Of a stretch of 64,000 nt of DNA, positions 38,401 through 47,727 are shown piece after piece. Below the pieces are notes generated by a model. That model did no database searches, was not told the DNA's origin, and saw only the letters and a program-made list of their open reading frames with translations. Within the stretch, counting starts at the first letter, position 1, and each line of letters opens with the position of its first letter. Both the position numbers and the translations under genes were made by a program. The stretch is from contig NZ_MOOY01000006.1 in NCBI RefSeq assembly GCF_001931685.1, positions 62,001 to 126,000 on the forward strand, written 5' to 3'. This DNA comes from Pararhizobium arenae. GTDB lineage: Bacteria > Pseudomonadota > Alphaproteobacteria > Rhizobiales > Rhizobiaceae.

Positions 38401-39543
38401 TCATGGTAGCGGCGTCTGCCGAAGGTCGCGGCTGCGGAGCGCATAAGCCACCATCTGAGCCCTCGTCTCGGCACGCCCGTCTATGGCATCCGATATTATC
38501 TTCGCATCGAGTTCTGTCAGGCTCTTAGCATGATGTCTGATCCCCGCATCGGTCACGAACGCGCGCACTTTTTCCCGATTGGTCACGGGGAAAAGCGGTG
38601 CCAGCGCCAACGTGGAAAAAATGAGGCCGTGCAGTCGGTTTGTTACGAAGAGCTTGCAAACCTTCAGTTCTGCGACGAAATCCTGCCACGTCACCGGAGC
38701 ATGATAAGCAATGCCGAAATCGAGTTTCAGCCGCTCCAGATTTTCCCGGTCCTCCGGTTCACACGTTGTCAGCGCTTCCACCGTATGGCCGCCTGCGATC
38801 AGCGCAGAGGCCGCTGCGGCCAGCATTTCATAGGTGCCTGTAGCGGCCAGCAGTATGCGCTCGTCATTGCGCCCGGCGGCCGGCGCGATCACGTTCACCT
38901 CATCCTGAAGCGCGAAGACGCTGTCCGTCCCCACGTTCGCCGTCAGTCCAGACTTGCCCAAAAACTCCGCGGTGCTTGCATCTCGCACAACCATCACTGG
39001 CCGAAGCATCCCGAACAGCCGAGCGATGTTCTTGGATGAATAGAACTTTGCAATCTTGGGCTTCACCGAAAAGGGATAGCAGCGGACCGGCACGCCAAGA
39101 TCGCTCAGCGCCTTCAACGTCGAGAACATGACGGCGCCAAGCCTGCGCCCGTTCCATTGTTCGCCCCCTGCGACATAAACCGCATCATAGTGTGTGAACG
39201 GCTGGAAATCATTGGCCTTCGAGCGTGCCAGCCGATCGATCACCGTCCCCAAACCACCGGGAAGAGCGCCCAACTTCAGCGCCATCATCGTAGAGCCGCC
39301 GAGCCTCCTGCCGGGCGACACGCCACGATAATCATACGCTGGCGCGAGCGCGCGGAACGCATCCATGCGCACGGTATCGACAGCGGCGAGCGGATGCGCA
39401 TATACGTCAACGCTCTGCCCGGGATGGGCAGTTGCCAGCGTCTTCAACATGGCATGAAGGATCGCGAAGTCTCCGACATTGCCCTTCATATTGGCAAAGA
39501 GGATTGCTATCGGTCGGTCGGTCGCCGCGTGAGCCTCAGTCAT
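38401..39543 (-). CDS. Polysaccharide pyruvyl transferase family protein
   Basis: The 380-residue protein matches the PS_pyruv_trans fold: an N-terminal Rossmann-like part with NMKGNVGDFAILHAML (the conserved GNxGD motif) and a C-terminal half with FVTNRLHGLIFSTLAL, the NRxHG signature. Family members ketalise sugars in exopolysaccharide or cell-wall glycans with pyruvate, or act as related glycosyltransferases. It lies between sdhA and sdhB, divergent by 29 bp from an ELM1-family gene; the pair probably modifies a surface glycan. It appears to be an insertion in the sdh locus. Confidence 0.88.
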   Translation of the reverse strand: MTEAHAATDRPIAILFANMKGNVGDFAILHAMLKTLATAHPGQSVDVYAHPLAAVDTVRMDAFRALAPAYDYRGVSPGRRLGGSTMMALKLGALPGGLGTVIDRLARSKANDFQPFTHYDAVYVAGGEQWNGRRLGAVMFSTLKALSDLGVPVRCYPFSVKPKIAKFYSSKNIARLFGMLRPVMVVRDASTAEFLGKSGLTANVGTDSVFALQDEVNVIAPAAGRNDERILLAATGTYEMLAAAASALIAGGHTVEALTTCEPEDRENLERLKLDFGIAYHAPVTWQDFVAELKVCKLFVTNRLHGLIFSTLALAPLFPVTNREKVRAFVTDAGIRHHAKSLTELDAKIISDAIDGRAETRAQMVAYALRSRDLRQTPLP

Positions 39544-39572
39544 GTGCGTCGACCGGGATGGAAGGGACTGGA

Positions 39573-40640
39573 ATGCGGATATGGGTCATCGATACCGGGC
39601 TGCCAGGCGTTAACAACCAATGCCTTGGCCTTGCCGCCGCAATCGCGACCCAGGTGCCCTGCGAAGTTGCTACCGTTCGCGGGAAGATCCGGACCAAGCG
39701 ACTGCGCGGCCTGCTGCGCTGGGCGCTGCGCCGCAAACTCACCGGCCCAGGTCGGAGAACATTCGTGTCTCGCCTGCTGACACGCCTTATCTTCAACGCG
39801 CAGTTCTCCGTGGGAGATGCTCCCGATGTGGTCATCACCGCGCTCGGCCGTTCTGAATACACTGCGGCTCTCCTCGGCGGCACGGAAGGCGCCTTTACGA
39901 TCCATATCGGTGCGCCCGGCAATATGCCGGCGTCCACCTACGATTTTCTGGTGCTCGTCAATGCCGATACGCCGGCAAACATCGGCTCGCACGTCCATCT
40001 CTCTACTTACCCGACCCCCGTCCTGAGGCGGGCGGTCGAGACGAAAGCCGCGGCTGGGCCACGCGATGGGCGCAAGTTGGCCGTCTTTCTTGGCGGGAAC
40101 GGAGCCGGCTATACCTTCACCGCGACCGACTGGGAGAACCTCGCGTCCGGAATTACCAGTCTTGCAAAGCGCACCTGCACGAAATTGCTGATCACCACCT
40201 CTCGGCGCACCGGAAAGGCCGCCGAGAGACAGCTTGCCGCCAGCCTCCCGGGCGACGTGATAGAGGATGCCGTCTGGTATGCCTCCGCGCCGAGACCCGT
40301 CATCACCGACTATCTCGCCCGCTCCGACGCAACCTTCGTGACCAGCGACAGCCGCTCCATGATCGCCGACGCGATCGCAGCCGGCAAACCCGTCTACGCC
40401 ATCGATCCGTCTGAAAAGGCACTCGATGCCGTCCACCGACGGTTCCTCGAGGTTCAGGAGGCGGGCCATCGGCTTCGACGGGTCGCAATGTCCGAACTCG
40501 ATGCGATCGATGTCGATGCGGATTGTCATGAGTGGTTCAAACCGTTGCCACGCTGTTGGTCGAGCGATTTCCTGGAGGCACTCCTCTCGACCGGTTTTCG
40601 TCATATGGTGCCGCAGCCGGAGACCGGCCGCGACGCTTAG
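39573..40640 (+). CDS. Mitochondrial fission ELM1 family protein (putative glycosyltransferase fold)
   Basis: The 355-residue protein begins [20 protein letters not shown], the N-terminal pattern of the ELM1/COG3660 family. The C-terminal half has [20 protein letters not shown], resembling the nucleotide-sugar site of GT-B glycosyltransferases. Plant ELM1 takes part in mitochondrial fission; bacterial members are uncharacterised and are often encoded with envelope glycan genes. The start behind GAAGGGACTGGA is chosen; a Met five codons upstream is possible. It is the only plus-strand gene in the sdh region and its end overlaps the sdhA stop by 4 bp. Confidence 0.85.
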   Translation: MRIWVIDTGLPGVNNQCLGLAAAIATQVPCEVATVRGKIRTKRLRGLLRWALRRKLTGPGRRTFVSRLLTRLIFNAQFSVGDAPDVVITALGRSEYTAALLGGTEGAFTIHIGAPGNMPASTYDFLVLVNADTPANIGSHVHLSTYPTPVLRRAVETKAAAGPRDGRKLAVFLGGNGAGYTFTATDWENLASGITSLAKRTCTKLLITTSRRTGKAAERQLAASLPGDVIEDAVWYASAPRPVITDYLARSDATFVTSDSRSMIADAIAAGKPVYAIDPSEKALDAVHRRFLEVQEAGHRLRRVAMSELDAIDVDADCHEWFKPLPRCWSSDFLEALLSTGFRHMVPQPETGRDA

Positions 40641-42481
40641 TAAACCCGCGCTTTCGGGGCGATCTTGTAGGGGTCGATGCCTTCCGCGATCAGTTCGGTG
40701 TGAACCGGGCGATAGTCGAGCTTCACGTCGCCGGCCTCATTAACCCAGGCCAGCGTGTGCTTGCGCCAATTGACGTCGTCACGGCCTGCAAACGGACCAT
40801 CGGTGTAGTCCTCGCGGGCGTGGGAGCCGCGGCTTTCCTTGCGGGCTTCGGCGCCGTAGATGGTAACGATGGCGTTGGCCATCAGGTTTTCCAGTTCCAG
40901 CGTTTCGACCAGATCGGAGTTCCAGATCATGGAGCGGTCGGTGACCTTGATGTCCGGCAGTTCCTTCCAGATCGCGCTCATGCGGCGGCAGCCGTTTTCG
41001 AGCGATTCCTGGGTGCGGAACACGGCCGCGTCTTCCTGCATGGTGCGCTGCATCTTCTCGCGCAGCACCGCCGTCGGCGTGCCGCCATTGGCGTTCCGGA
41101 GGCGGTCGAAGCGCTCCATGATCTTGTCGCAGGCCTTTTCGTTCAGAGCTGGCACCGGCGCTGCACGATCGATGACCTCGCCGGCGCGGATCGCGGCGGC
41201 ACGGCCGAAGACCACGAGGTCGATCAGCGAGTTGGAGCCCAGGCGGTTTGCACCGTGAACCGATGCGCAGCCGGCTTCACCAACGGCCATCAGGCCGGGG
41301 ATAATGCGTTCCGGGTTGGAGCTGTCGGCGTTCAGCACTTCGCCCCAATAGTTCGTCGGAATGCCGCCCATGTTGTAGTGAACGGTCGGCAGAACCGGGA
41401 TCGGCTCGCGGGTCACGTCGACACCGGCAAAGATCTTGGCGCTCTCGGAAATGCCCGGCAGGCGCTCGTGCAGAACGGCCGGATCGAGATGGTCGAGATG
41501 CAGGAAGATGTGGTCCTTGTTCTTGCCGACGCCGCGACCTTCACGGATTTCCAGCGTCATGCAGCGCGAAACAACGTCACGCGAGGCGAGGTCCTTCGCC
41601 GAAGGTGCGTAACGCTCCATGAAGCGTTCGCCTTCGGAATTGACGAGGTAACCGCCTTCGCCGCGTGCGCCTTCGGTGATCAGGCAGCCCGAACCGTAGA
41701 TGCCCGTCGGATGGAACTGAACGAATTCCATGTCCTGCAGCGGCAGGCCGGCGCGGGCAATCATGCCGCCGCCGTCACCGGTGCAGGTGTGCGCCGACGT
41801 TGCCGAAAAGTAGGCGCGGCCGTAACCGCCGGTCGCAAGCACCACCATCTTGGCGGAGAAGCGATGGATCGTGCCGTCGTCCAGGTTCCAAGCGACGACG
41901 CCGGTGCAATGGCTGCCATCATCGGACATGATCAGGTCGAGGGCAAAATACTCGATGAAGAATTCAGCGTTGTTCTTCAGCGACTGGCCGTAAAGCGTGT
42001 GCAGGATGGCGTGGCCGGTGCGGTCGGCAACGGCGCAGGTGCGCTGTACCGGCGGACCTTCGCCGTAGTTCTGCATATGACCGCCGAACGGACGCTGGTA
42101 GATCTTGCCTTCTTCATTCCGCGAGAAGGGCACGCCGTAATGCTCAAGCTCATAGACCGCCTTCGGCGCTTCCATGGTGAGATACTGCATGGCATCGACA
42201 TCGCCGAGCCAGTCAGAGCCCTTCACGGTGTCATAGAGGTGCCACTGCCAGCTGTCCGGCGTCATGTTGCGCAGCGAGGCGGCGATGCCGCCCTGGGCAG
42301 CAACCGTATGCGAGCGGGTCGGGAAGACCTTGGTGATGCAGGCGGTACGGAAACCCTGTTCGGCCATGCCGAGCGTCGCGCGCAGACCCGCGCCACCGGC
42401 ACCGACGACGATCACGTCGTAGGAATGGTCCACATACTTGTAAGCTTTGCCGCCAACGGCAGGAGAGGAGGTGGTTGCCAT
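40637..42481 (-). CDS. sdhA: Succinate dehydrogenase flavoprotein subunit
   Basis: The 614-residue catalytic subunit oxidises succinate. FAD binds at [14 protein letters not shown], and His58 in [12 protein letters not shown] is the covalent flavin site. HPTGIYGSG and the active-site Arg region ([18 protein letters not shown] onward) are present. It follows sdhD closely, but sdhB is displaced; its stop overlaps that of the convergent ELM1-family gene. Confidence 0.97.
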   Translation of the reverse strand: MATTSSPAVGGKAYKYVDHSYDVIVVGAGGAGLRATLGMAEQGFRTACITKVFPTRSHTVAAQGGIAASLRNMTPDSWQWHLYDTVKGSDWLGDVDAMQYLTMEAPKAVYELEHYGVPFSRNEEGKIYQRPFGGHMQNYGEGPPVQRTCAVADRTGHAILHTLYGQSLKNNAEFFIEYFALDLIMSDDGSHCTGVVAWNLDDGTIHRFSAKMVVLATGGYGRAYFSATSAHTCTGDGGGMIARAGLPLQDMEFVQFHPTGIYGSGCLITEGARGEGGYLVNSEGERFMERYAPSAKDLASRDVVSRCMTLEIREGRGVGKNKDHIFLHLDHLDPAVLHERLPGISESAKIFAGVDVTREPIPVLPTVHYNMGGIPTNYWGEVLNADSSNPERIIPGLMAVGEAGCASVHGANRLGSNSLIDLVVFGRAAAIRAGEVIDRAAPVPALNEKACDKIMERFDRLRNANGGTPTAVLREKMQRTMQEDAAVFRTQESLENGCRRMSAIWKELPDIKVTDRSMIWNSDLVETLELENLMANAIVTIYGAEARKESRGSHAREDYTDGPFAGRDDVNWRKHTLAWVNEAGDVKLDYRPVHTELIAEGIDPYKIAPKARVY

Positions 42482-42487
42482 TTTTGA

Positions 42488-42868
42488 TTACCCTGCAAAC
42501 GCGATCTTCAGGATGGCGAAAAGACAGAGCCCGCCCACCGCAATCGCAAAAAACATATTGAGCATGACGAGCAGCACTTTCGCGGCTTCACCATGCACGT
42601 AGTCCTCGATGATCACCTGCATGCCGAGCTTCATATGGATAAGACCGGAGATGACGACCAGACCCATAATGACGGCGACGAAGGGATTGGCGAGTGCCGC
42701 GACGACCTCTTCATAGGGAGCGCCCGCGTGGGTCATCACGAAGAAGATGAAGAACAGGATCAGCGGAACGTTGGCAACAGCCGTGACGCGCTGGCGCCAG
42801 AAGTGATCGGTGCCTTCCTTGGCGGAGCCAAGACCGCGAACCTTGCCGAGGGGAGTGCGCATATCCAT
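42488..42868 (-). CDS. sdhD: Succinate dehydrogenase membrane anchor subunit
   Basis: The 126-residue protein has three membrane helices and the motif [17 protein letters not shown] near residues 81-97, where the first His is the likely heme b ligand and the Asp-Tyr contributes to the quinone site. The ATG at 42868 is behind AAGGAG and follows sdhC by 11 bp. It anchors SdhAB with SdhC. Confidence 0.95.
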   Translation of the reverse strand: MDMRTPLGKVRGLGSAKEGTDHFWRQRVTAVANVPLILFFIFFVMTHAGAPYEEVVAALANPFVAVIMGLVVISGLIHMKLGMQVIIEDYVHGEAAKVLLVMLNMFFAIAVGGLCLFAILKIAFAG

Positions 42869-42879
42869 GGGAAACTCCT

Positions 42880-43272
42880 TCAGCGGATCGCGTAGCCGAC
42901 GATCCAGATCAGGAGCGTCAGCACGACGGAGCCAACAGCGTTGGCAATGGCAAGCTTGGTGGCGAAGTTCTTCTCGTAGCCGTGACCGAGATCCCACATG
43001 AAGTGGCGGAAGCCTCCAATCAGGTGATGCACCAGCGCCCAGGTATAACCGAACAGAATGATCTGGCCGATGATGGTCCCGAAGAACCAGCTGACCCAGG
43101 CATAATAACCCGGACCGCTCGCGGCGGCGATCAGCCACCAGGCGACCAGCAGCGTGCCGAAATAGAGCGCGCCGCCGGTGATGCGGTGCATGATCGACAT
43201 GACCATGGTGGGAATTGGCTTGTAGATTTGAAGATGCGGCGACAAGGGCCGGCTTTTGGTGACATCCGTCAT
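42880..43272 (-). CDS. sdhC: Succinate dehydrogenase cytochrome b556 subunit
   Basis: The 130-residue protein begins with the SdhC signature [19 protein letters not shown] and has [12 protein letters not shown], three membrane helices, and [19 protein letters not shown] with the heme-ligating His. It is the first gene of the sdh transcript. A 12-bp palindrome lies 70 bp upstream. Confidence 0.96.
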   Translation of the reverse strand: MTDVTKSRPLSPHLQIYKPIPTMVMSIMHRITGGALYFGTLLVAWWLIAAASGPGYYAWVSWFFGTIIGQIILFGYTWALVHHLIGGFRHFMWDLGHGYEKNFATKLAIANAVGSVVLTLLIWIVGYAIR

Positions 43273-43342
43273 CGGAACCTCACGGAAGAACCGGCACTCA
43301 AATGCCCAAAAACTGGACTATTTTTATCCGGTATTGCACATG

Positions 43343-43354
43343 ATTGTGCACAAT
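43343..43354. promoter_or_regulatory. 12-bp perfect palindrome upstream of sdhC, candidate GntR/FadR-type operator
   Basis: ATTGTGCACAAT is fully self-complementary and fits the loose TNGT-n-ACNA pattern of the FadR branch of GntR regulators. A related half, TTGCACA, lies 7 bases to its left. On the minus strand it would overlap the -35 region of an sdhC promoter whose -10 could be GGATAA. The regulator is not known. Confidence 0.45.
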
Positions 43355-43539
43355 TCAGTCTGCCGACCTTTAATCACCATAATCATTAACGACAAGTGTC
43401 GTTTGCACTGCAAAATCATTTTAATCGATTAGAGATTACAGGCCTTTCCCGCGAAGGCTCGCTCCTCGTTCGTTAACGATAGATCGCTTTTTGCGCCGTA
43501 ATTCCGTGACTTTTCCGGCGACATGCCCCAGATTGCCTC

Positions 43540-43554
43540 TTAAGGATTTGTTAA
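43540..43554. promoter_or_regulatory. TTAA-N7-TTAA box (CtrA-like) upstream of the Arg-rich protein gene
   Basis: TTAAGGATTTGTTAA is an exact match to the full CtrA consensus of alphaproteobacteria. It extends to a 7-bp inverted repeat CTCTTAA/TTAAGAG (43537-43557). It lies 23 bp before the ATG at 43578, so it would be at or just downstream of the promoter. CtrA binding is inferred. Confidence 0.45.
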
Positions 43555-43577
43555 GAGTTATCCGGAGGGTCGCCAAG

Positions 43578-44165
43578 ATGCGTCCGATCAATCTCCTGAA
43601 TGCGACGAAGGTACTACTGGCAGCGCTCGCCCTGATCATCGGGACGATCGACATCGCAGCCGCGCGCGACATCGACCAGCGCGTTATCTACCGGCGCGGT
43701 CACCATGATCGCCCGGATTATTCGGAGCGATCGATCTCCAGCAAAAACATCCGCCGTCATAACGACCGCCGCGACTGGCGCGCCGACCGTCGCTTCGAGC
43801 GGCGCCGTCATCGCGAGTGGCGGGCGGACAATCGCAGGGATCGCCGGTTTGATCGGCGTCGTGAGTTCGTGCGCGAATACAGAGAGCCACGCGGCCGCGG
43901 CAATGTCATTGTTTACGGCGGCGGTGATGGCTTCCCCTCGCCGGTACCAGGCATCGGCACCTATGCGGGCAACCTTTCGGCGTGGCAAGATCCCGGCAAC
44001 GGCATCTATTTCAGCCAAGACTACTATGGCGGCTACGGCGACGTAAGCGTCGATGTCGATCTCGGCGCCTATCTGGGCGGACCACAGATTCTCGACGTCG
44101 ATCCCCAAGCTGTCGACAATGCCTGCTCTTACGAAAAAGGTGTCTGCGTTATCAGGCGTCGGTAA
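43578..44165 (+). CDS. Secreted arginine-rich hypothetical protein
   Basis: The 195-residue product starts behind CCGGAGGGTCGCCAAG. It has a signal peptide (about 1-29, LLAALALIIGTIDIAAA then RD). Residues 30-105 are extremely rich in Arg, with Asp, His and Glu (RRDWRADRRFERRRHREW). A Gly/Tyr-rich part follows (QDYYGGYGDVSVDVDLG), and the end holds two Cys (NACSYEKGVCVIRRR). I recognise no family; a cationic periplasmic or surface protein that binds polyanions is possible. It ends inside the tail of the convergent methyltransferase gene (14-bp overlap). Confidence 0.78.
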   Translation: MRPINLLNATKVLLAALALIIGTIDIAAARDIDQRVIYRRGHHDRPDYSERSISSKNIRRHNDRRDWRADRRFERRRHREWRADNRRDRRFDRRREFVREYREPRGRGNVIVYGGGDGFPSPVPGIGTYAGNLSAWQDPGNGIYFSQDYYGGYGDVSVDVDLGAYLGGPQILDVDPQAVDNACSYEKGVCVIRRR

Positions 44166-44811
44166 GGCCGCCGAAGCGCCAGACGGTGGTGCGCTTGACC
44201 TCGCCGTCTTCCAGCGCGCGTGTCACCGGCACTTCGTAGGTGTCAAGCGGCTGCATCAGGTGCCGGGGGCAATAGCTGCGCCCGGGATCGCCGACAAGCA
44301 CCGTGCCGCCATGCTGCACGATGTCGGAAAACCAGGGAATAAGAGCGTCGGCGAAGCCCTTGTCGTAGAACACGTCGCCAGCCAGCAGCACTGTGCCGGG
44401 CTTGACCTCGCCAACGATATTCCGATCGGTGAAGGCGATGTCCACGCCGTTCAGCGTCGCATTCAATCGAACAGCCGTTTCCGCCCAGGGATCGATATCG
44501 GCGGCCAGCACGGAAGCAGCCCCTATCTTCGCTGCAGCGATACCGACCAGCCCGGAGCCGGCCGCAAAATCGATGACATCCCGGCCGCGTATCTGATCAG
44601 GATGATCAAGAACGTATCGAGCCAGTCCCTGGCCGCCCGCCCAGGCAAACGCCCAAAACGGTGGCGGCAGGCCAATCTCCTGCAACTCCTCTTCCGTCTT
44701 TAGCCAGAGGTCATGTGCCTCCGTTGCCAGATAGAGCCGGATCTCGGGCACATGCGGCGGCACGAGAACATCGGTGTTTTCGAGGATAAAGGCTTCGGGA
44801 TCGGTCTTCAA
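44152..44811 (-). CDS. Class I SAM-dependent methyltransferase, ETFB lysine methyltransferase (METTL20-like)
   Basis: The 219-residue protein has the SAM motif VIDFAAGSGLVGIAA near 80-94, LAADIDPWA after strand 2, and the ETFBKMT-type block PPFWAFAWAGGQGLARYVLD at about 50-69. The Agrobacterium homologue of METTL20 is established as a protein-lysine methyltransferase acting on ETF-beta and on ribosomal protein L7/L12; the same role is likely here. The start appears to be TTG at 44811 with GAGG upstream. It ends the tsaD-gpsA-YciI-EVE operon, 7 bp after the EVE gene. Confidence 0.9.
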   Translation of the reverse strand: MKTDPEAFILENTDVLVPPHVPEIRLYLATEAHDLWLKTEEELQEIGLPPPFWAFAWAGGQGLARYVLDHPDQIRGRDVIDFAAGSGLVGIAAAKIGAASVLAADIDPWAETAVRLNATLNGVDIAFTDRNIVGEVKPGTVLLAGDVFYDKGFADALIPWFSDIVQHGGTVLVGDPGRSYCPRHLMQPLDTYEVPVTRALEDGEVKRTTVWRFGGLTDA

Positions 44812-44818
44812 ACGGGCC

Positions 44819-45250
44819 TCAGCGCGGCGGATTTTCCAGACCGCCCATGCGGCAGACTTCCAGATACTCCTCTTCCGTCACACCCTGTACGGAAAGCCGC
44901 ATCGAGGTAACGAGCTGCATCTTTTCAAGCTTCGGGTTTGCCTTGATATCCTTCAGCGACACCGGTTGCGGCATATCGCAGACGGCACGGATATCGACGC
45001 AGTCCCAACGAGCATCGCCATCGGCGGTCGAATCGAGGTGGGAGAGCGCGCAGACTTCGGTGATGCCGACGATCTCAAGTCCTTCGTTCGAATGGTAGAA
45101 GAAACCCTTGTCGCCAATCTGCATGGCCCGCATGTTGTTGCGGGCGAGATAGTTGCGCACGCCGGTCCATTCGGTGCCGGCTTGACCCGCATCCTTCTGC
45201 ATCGCCCAAGACCATTTGAACGGTTCGGACTTGTAGAGCCAGTATCCCAC
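44819..45250 (-). CDS. EVE domain-containing protein
   Basis: The 143-residue protein is a single EVE domain: it opens MGYWLYKSEPFKWSW, then WTGVRNYLARNNMRAM and GDKGFFYHSN, the typical family blocks. EVE is a PUA/YTH-like fold that binds modified bases in DNA or RNA. Its place after tsaD suggests an RNA or translation link, but the ligand is unknown. It starts 2 bp after the YciI gene. Confidence 0.95.
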   Translation of the reverse strand: MGYWLYKSEPFKWSWAMQKDAGQAGTEWTGVRNYLARNNMRAMQIGDKGFFYHSNEGLEIVGITEVCALSHLDSTADGDARWDCVDIRAVCDMPQPVSLKDIKANPKLEKMQLVTSMRLSVQGVTEEEYLEVCRMGGLENPPR

Positions 45251-45252
45251 GC

Positions 45253-45546
45253 TCAGGCCTCCGGCTTGTTGAAGACCCAGTTCCAGGGCTTGATGTCGAC
45301 CTCGGCGAAAAGACCGGCCTTGGCATAAGGATCGGCCGCCGCCGTCGCCCGAGCTTCTTCGATCGTATCGAGCTTGAAGACGACGAGGCTGCCGTTCGGC
45401 TTTCCGGCATCGTCAAGGAAGGGACCAGCAAACGTCAGCACGCCCTTGGCGTTCAGGTCTTCGAGAAAGGCGACATGCTCGGGGCGCGTATCCATGCGCA
45501 ACTGCAGCGAATCGGGCTTGTCCTTGCAGAGAACGGCAAAAAGCAT
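45253..45546 (-). CDS. YciI-like protein
   Basis: The 97-residue protein has the YciI dimeric alpha-beta barrel: MLFAVLCKDKPDSLQLRM, then the HVAFLEDL block, LTFAGPFLDDAG and a C-terminal EVDIKPWNWVF. The conserved His and Asp of the family lie in the H(VAFLEDL) and DDAG blocks. Function is unknown; related folds are enzymes or ligand binders. Start at 45546 is set by AGGAGAAAACCCG. It follows gpsA by 17 bp. Confidence 0.93.
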   Translation of the reverse strand: MLFAVLCKDKPDSLQLRMDTRPEHVAFLEDLNAKGVLTFAGPFLDDAGKPNGSLVVFKLDTIEEARATAAADPYAKAGLFAEVDIKPWNWVFNKPEA

Positions 45547-45563
45547 CGGGTTTTCTCCTGAAA

Positions 45564-46559
45564 TCATTCCTGACGGATGGGGCGGGTCATAAGCTGTTCG
45601 AGTGCGGATTTCACATCGAGCCGGCCATCGATAATCGCGGCGACGGCATCGGTGATCGGCATCTCGACGTGGAGTTCAGCGGCAACGGCGGCTGCGACCG
45701 AGGCGGCAAAGGCGCCCTCGACCAGCTCGCCGGTTTCCTTGCGCACGCTTCCTTCGCGGCCGATGGCGATGCCGTAACGCAGGTTTCGCGACTGGTGGCT
45801 GGTGGCCGTCAGCACGAGATCGCCAAGGCCGGAGAGGCCTCGAACCGTTTCAGCCTCGCCGCCACGCGCGGCAATGAAGCGCGACATTTCCGCAAGGCCA
45901 CGCGAGATCAGCGCGGCCCGGGCCGAATCGCCAAGCTTTGCGCCCTCGACAATGCCGCAGGCGATGGCGAGCACGTTTTTCAAGGCACCGCCGAGCTGCA
46001 CGCCGATGCGGTCCGCTGAGGGATAGAGCCGGAAGGTCGGGCTGGAAAGCGCTTCGGCGAGATAGGCAGCGCGCTCGTTGGTTTCCGCAGCAATGGCCAT
46101 GGCTGTCGGCAGCCCCTTGGCGATATCGGCGGCAAAACCCGGCCCGGAAAGAACAGCGACATTGTGCAGATGCAGTTCCTCGGCAACGACGTCCGTCAGA
46201 AGCCGACCGCTCGAGCGCTCCATGCCCTTGGCGCAGATAACGACATCGGTACCCGGACGGATAAACCCGAAGAGAGAACGCGCCGCTTCGCGCTGGGCCT
46301 GCGACGGCATGGCAAACAGGACAATATCAGCCGCCTGAAGCACTGTCTGGTTCAGAGAAACCTGCAGCGATTGCGGCAGATCGATATCCGGCAAAGCTTC
46401 TTCATTGCGACCGGTGCTTTTGATGTCGTCTATCACGCTTTCACGGCGGGCCAGGAGCGTGACCGGCACCTTGTCGGATGCCGAGGCAACGGCGGCAAGG
46501 GCGGTGCCAAAGGCGCCTGACCCGACAACGACGATACCTTTTGACGAACCGTCTGCCAT
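45564..46559 (-). CDS. gpsA: NAD(P)H-dependent glycerol-3-phosphate dehydrogenase
   Basis: The 331-residue enzyme makes sn-glycerol-3-phosphate for phospholipid synthesis. The dinucleotide motif [12 protein letters not shown] starts near residue 11; the catalytic Lys lies in [27 protein letters not shown] and [12 protein letters not shown] are family blocks. Its ATG overlaps the tsaD stop by one base. The tsaD-gpsA pair is common in alphaproteobacteria. Confidence 0.96.
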   Translation of the reverse strand: MADGSSKGIVVVGSGAFGTALAAVASASDKVPVTLLARRESVIDDIKSTGRNEEALPDIDLPQSLQVSLNQTVLQAADIVLFAMPSQAQREAARSLFGFIRPGTDVVICAKGMERSSGRLLTDVVAEELHLHNVAVLSGPGFAADIAKGLPTAMAIAAETNERAAYLAEALSSPTFRLYPSADRIGVQLGGALKNVLAIACGIVEGAKLGDSARAALISRGLAEMSRFIAARGGEAETVRGLSGLGDLVLTATSHQSRNLRYGIAIGREGSVRKETGELVEGAFAASVAAAVAAELHVEMPITDAVAAIIDGRLDVKSALEQLMTRPIRQE

Positions 46560-47656
46560 TACGCTTTCGCTCCGCGTTTTCCCGAGCCGAGCAAGGTCTG
46601 TGCCGTCTGGTCGAGCGGCCAGCGCGAACGCGGCGCGACAGTGAGATCATCCGACGGCAAGCCGGCCGCCATGCGTTCGGCGCCTGCCCAGGCAATCATC
46701 GCGGCATTGTCGGTGCAGAGCTGCAAGGGCGGGGCGATGAAGCGGAAGCCATTGGTATCGCAGAGTGATTGCAGCGTGGCGCGCAGCGCCTGATTGGCCG
46801 CAACGCCACCGGCAACGACCAGTGCCGGCTCGGTGGAGAGATTGGAGAACTCCTGTTTGAACCGCTGCAGGCCACGGCCGATGCGGTCCTTCAGCGTACG
46901 CGAAATCGCCTTCTGGAAGGAGGCGCAGATATCGGCGATATCCTGCTCGCTCACCGGCTCGATGGACTGCGCCGCCTGCCGCACCGCCGTCTTCAGGCCG
47001 GAGAAGGAGAAATCGAGCCGCGCTTCGCCGACCAGAGGCCGGGGAAAAACGAAGCGATCGGGATTGCCGTTGCGGGCTGCCCGTTCAACCGCCGGACCGC
47101 CGGGATAAGGAAGGCCGAGCAGCTTTGCCGTCTTGTCGAAGGCTTCGCCGAGCGCATCGTCGATCGTCGTGCCCCAGCGCTCGTAGTCGCCAACGCCGCG
47201 CACGAGGATGAGCTGGGTGTGGCCGCCGGAAACGAGCAGCATCAGGTAGGGAAACGCAAGGCCATCGGTGAGCCGCGCGGTCAGCGCATGGCCTTCCAGA
47301 TGGTTGACGGCGTAGAGCGGCTTGCCGGACGAGCGGGCGATCGCCTTGCCGGTCATCAGGCCAACTAGCAACCCGCCGATCAGGCCGGGGCCGCTGGTGG
47401 CGGCAATCGCGTCGATATCCTTCAATGTCTTGCCGGCGCGGGCAAGCGCCTCCTCGATCAGCGTATCGAGCGCCTCGACATGGGCACGGGCCGCAATCTC
47501 CGGCACGACGCCGCCATAGACGCTGTGTTCTTCGAGCTGGCTGAGCACCACGTCGCCGAGGATTTCACCATGACCTTCCGCGTCGCGCAGCACGACGGAC
47601 GCCGCGGTTTCGTCGCAGCTCGTTTCGATGCCGAGGATGGTGAGGGGCGCGGGCAT
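46559..47656 (-). CDS. tsaD: tRNA N6-adenosine threonylcarbamoyltransferase TsaD
   Basis: The 365-residue protein adds the threonylcarbamoyl group for t6A37 in ANN-reading tRNAs with TsaB and Tsa[15 protein letters not shown] starts at residue 7, the metal-binding His pair is in [11 protein letters not shown], and [10 protein letters not shown] is present. The start at 47656 is chosen because the upstream open stretch overlaps the divergent hemC promoter region. First gene of a five-gene minus-strand operon. Confidence 0.97.
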   Translation of the reverse strand: MPAPLTILGIETSCDETAASVVLRDAEGHGEILGDVVLSQLEEHSVYGGVVPEIAARAHVEALDTLIEEALARAGKTLKDIDAIAATSGPGLIGGLLVGLMTGKAIARSSGKPLYAVNHLEGHALTARLTDGLAFPYLMLLVSGGHTQLILVRGVGDYERWGTTIDDALGEAFDKTAKLLGLPYPGGPAVERAARNGNPDRFVFPRPLVGEARLDFSFSGLKTAVRQAAQSIEPVSEQDIADICASFQKAISRTLKDRIGRGLQRFKQEFSNLSTEPALVVAGGVAANQALRATLQSLCDTNGFRFIAPPLQLCTDNAAMIAWAGAERMAAGLPSDDLTVAPRSRWPLDQTAQTLLGSGKRGAKA

Positions 47657-47727
47657 GAGGTACTCGAATGTTGCGGTCGCGGGTAAAGGTGGGTACACGG
47701 AACTCCGGTAACAATGGATCGCTGCTG

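Larger units (their letters stand above)
43273..43577. other. Divergent intergenic region between sdhC and the Arg-rich protein gene
   Basis: These 305 bp are AT-rich compared with the genes and hold the promoters of sdhC (left) and of the plus-strand gene (right). Two symmetric sites were found (43343-43354 and 43537-43557, listed separately). No coding frame is supported. Confidence 0.7.

Noticed and set aside
40532-42487. Long plus-strand frame opposite sdhA
   Set aside because: Antisense shadow of sdhA that also overlaps the end of the ELM1-family gene; no recognisable domain.
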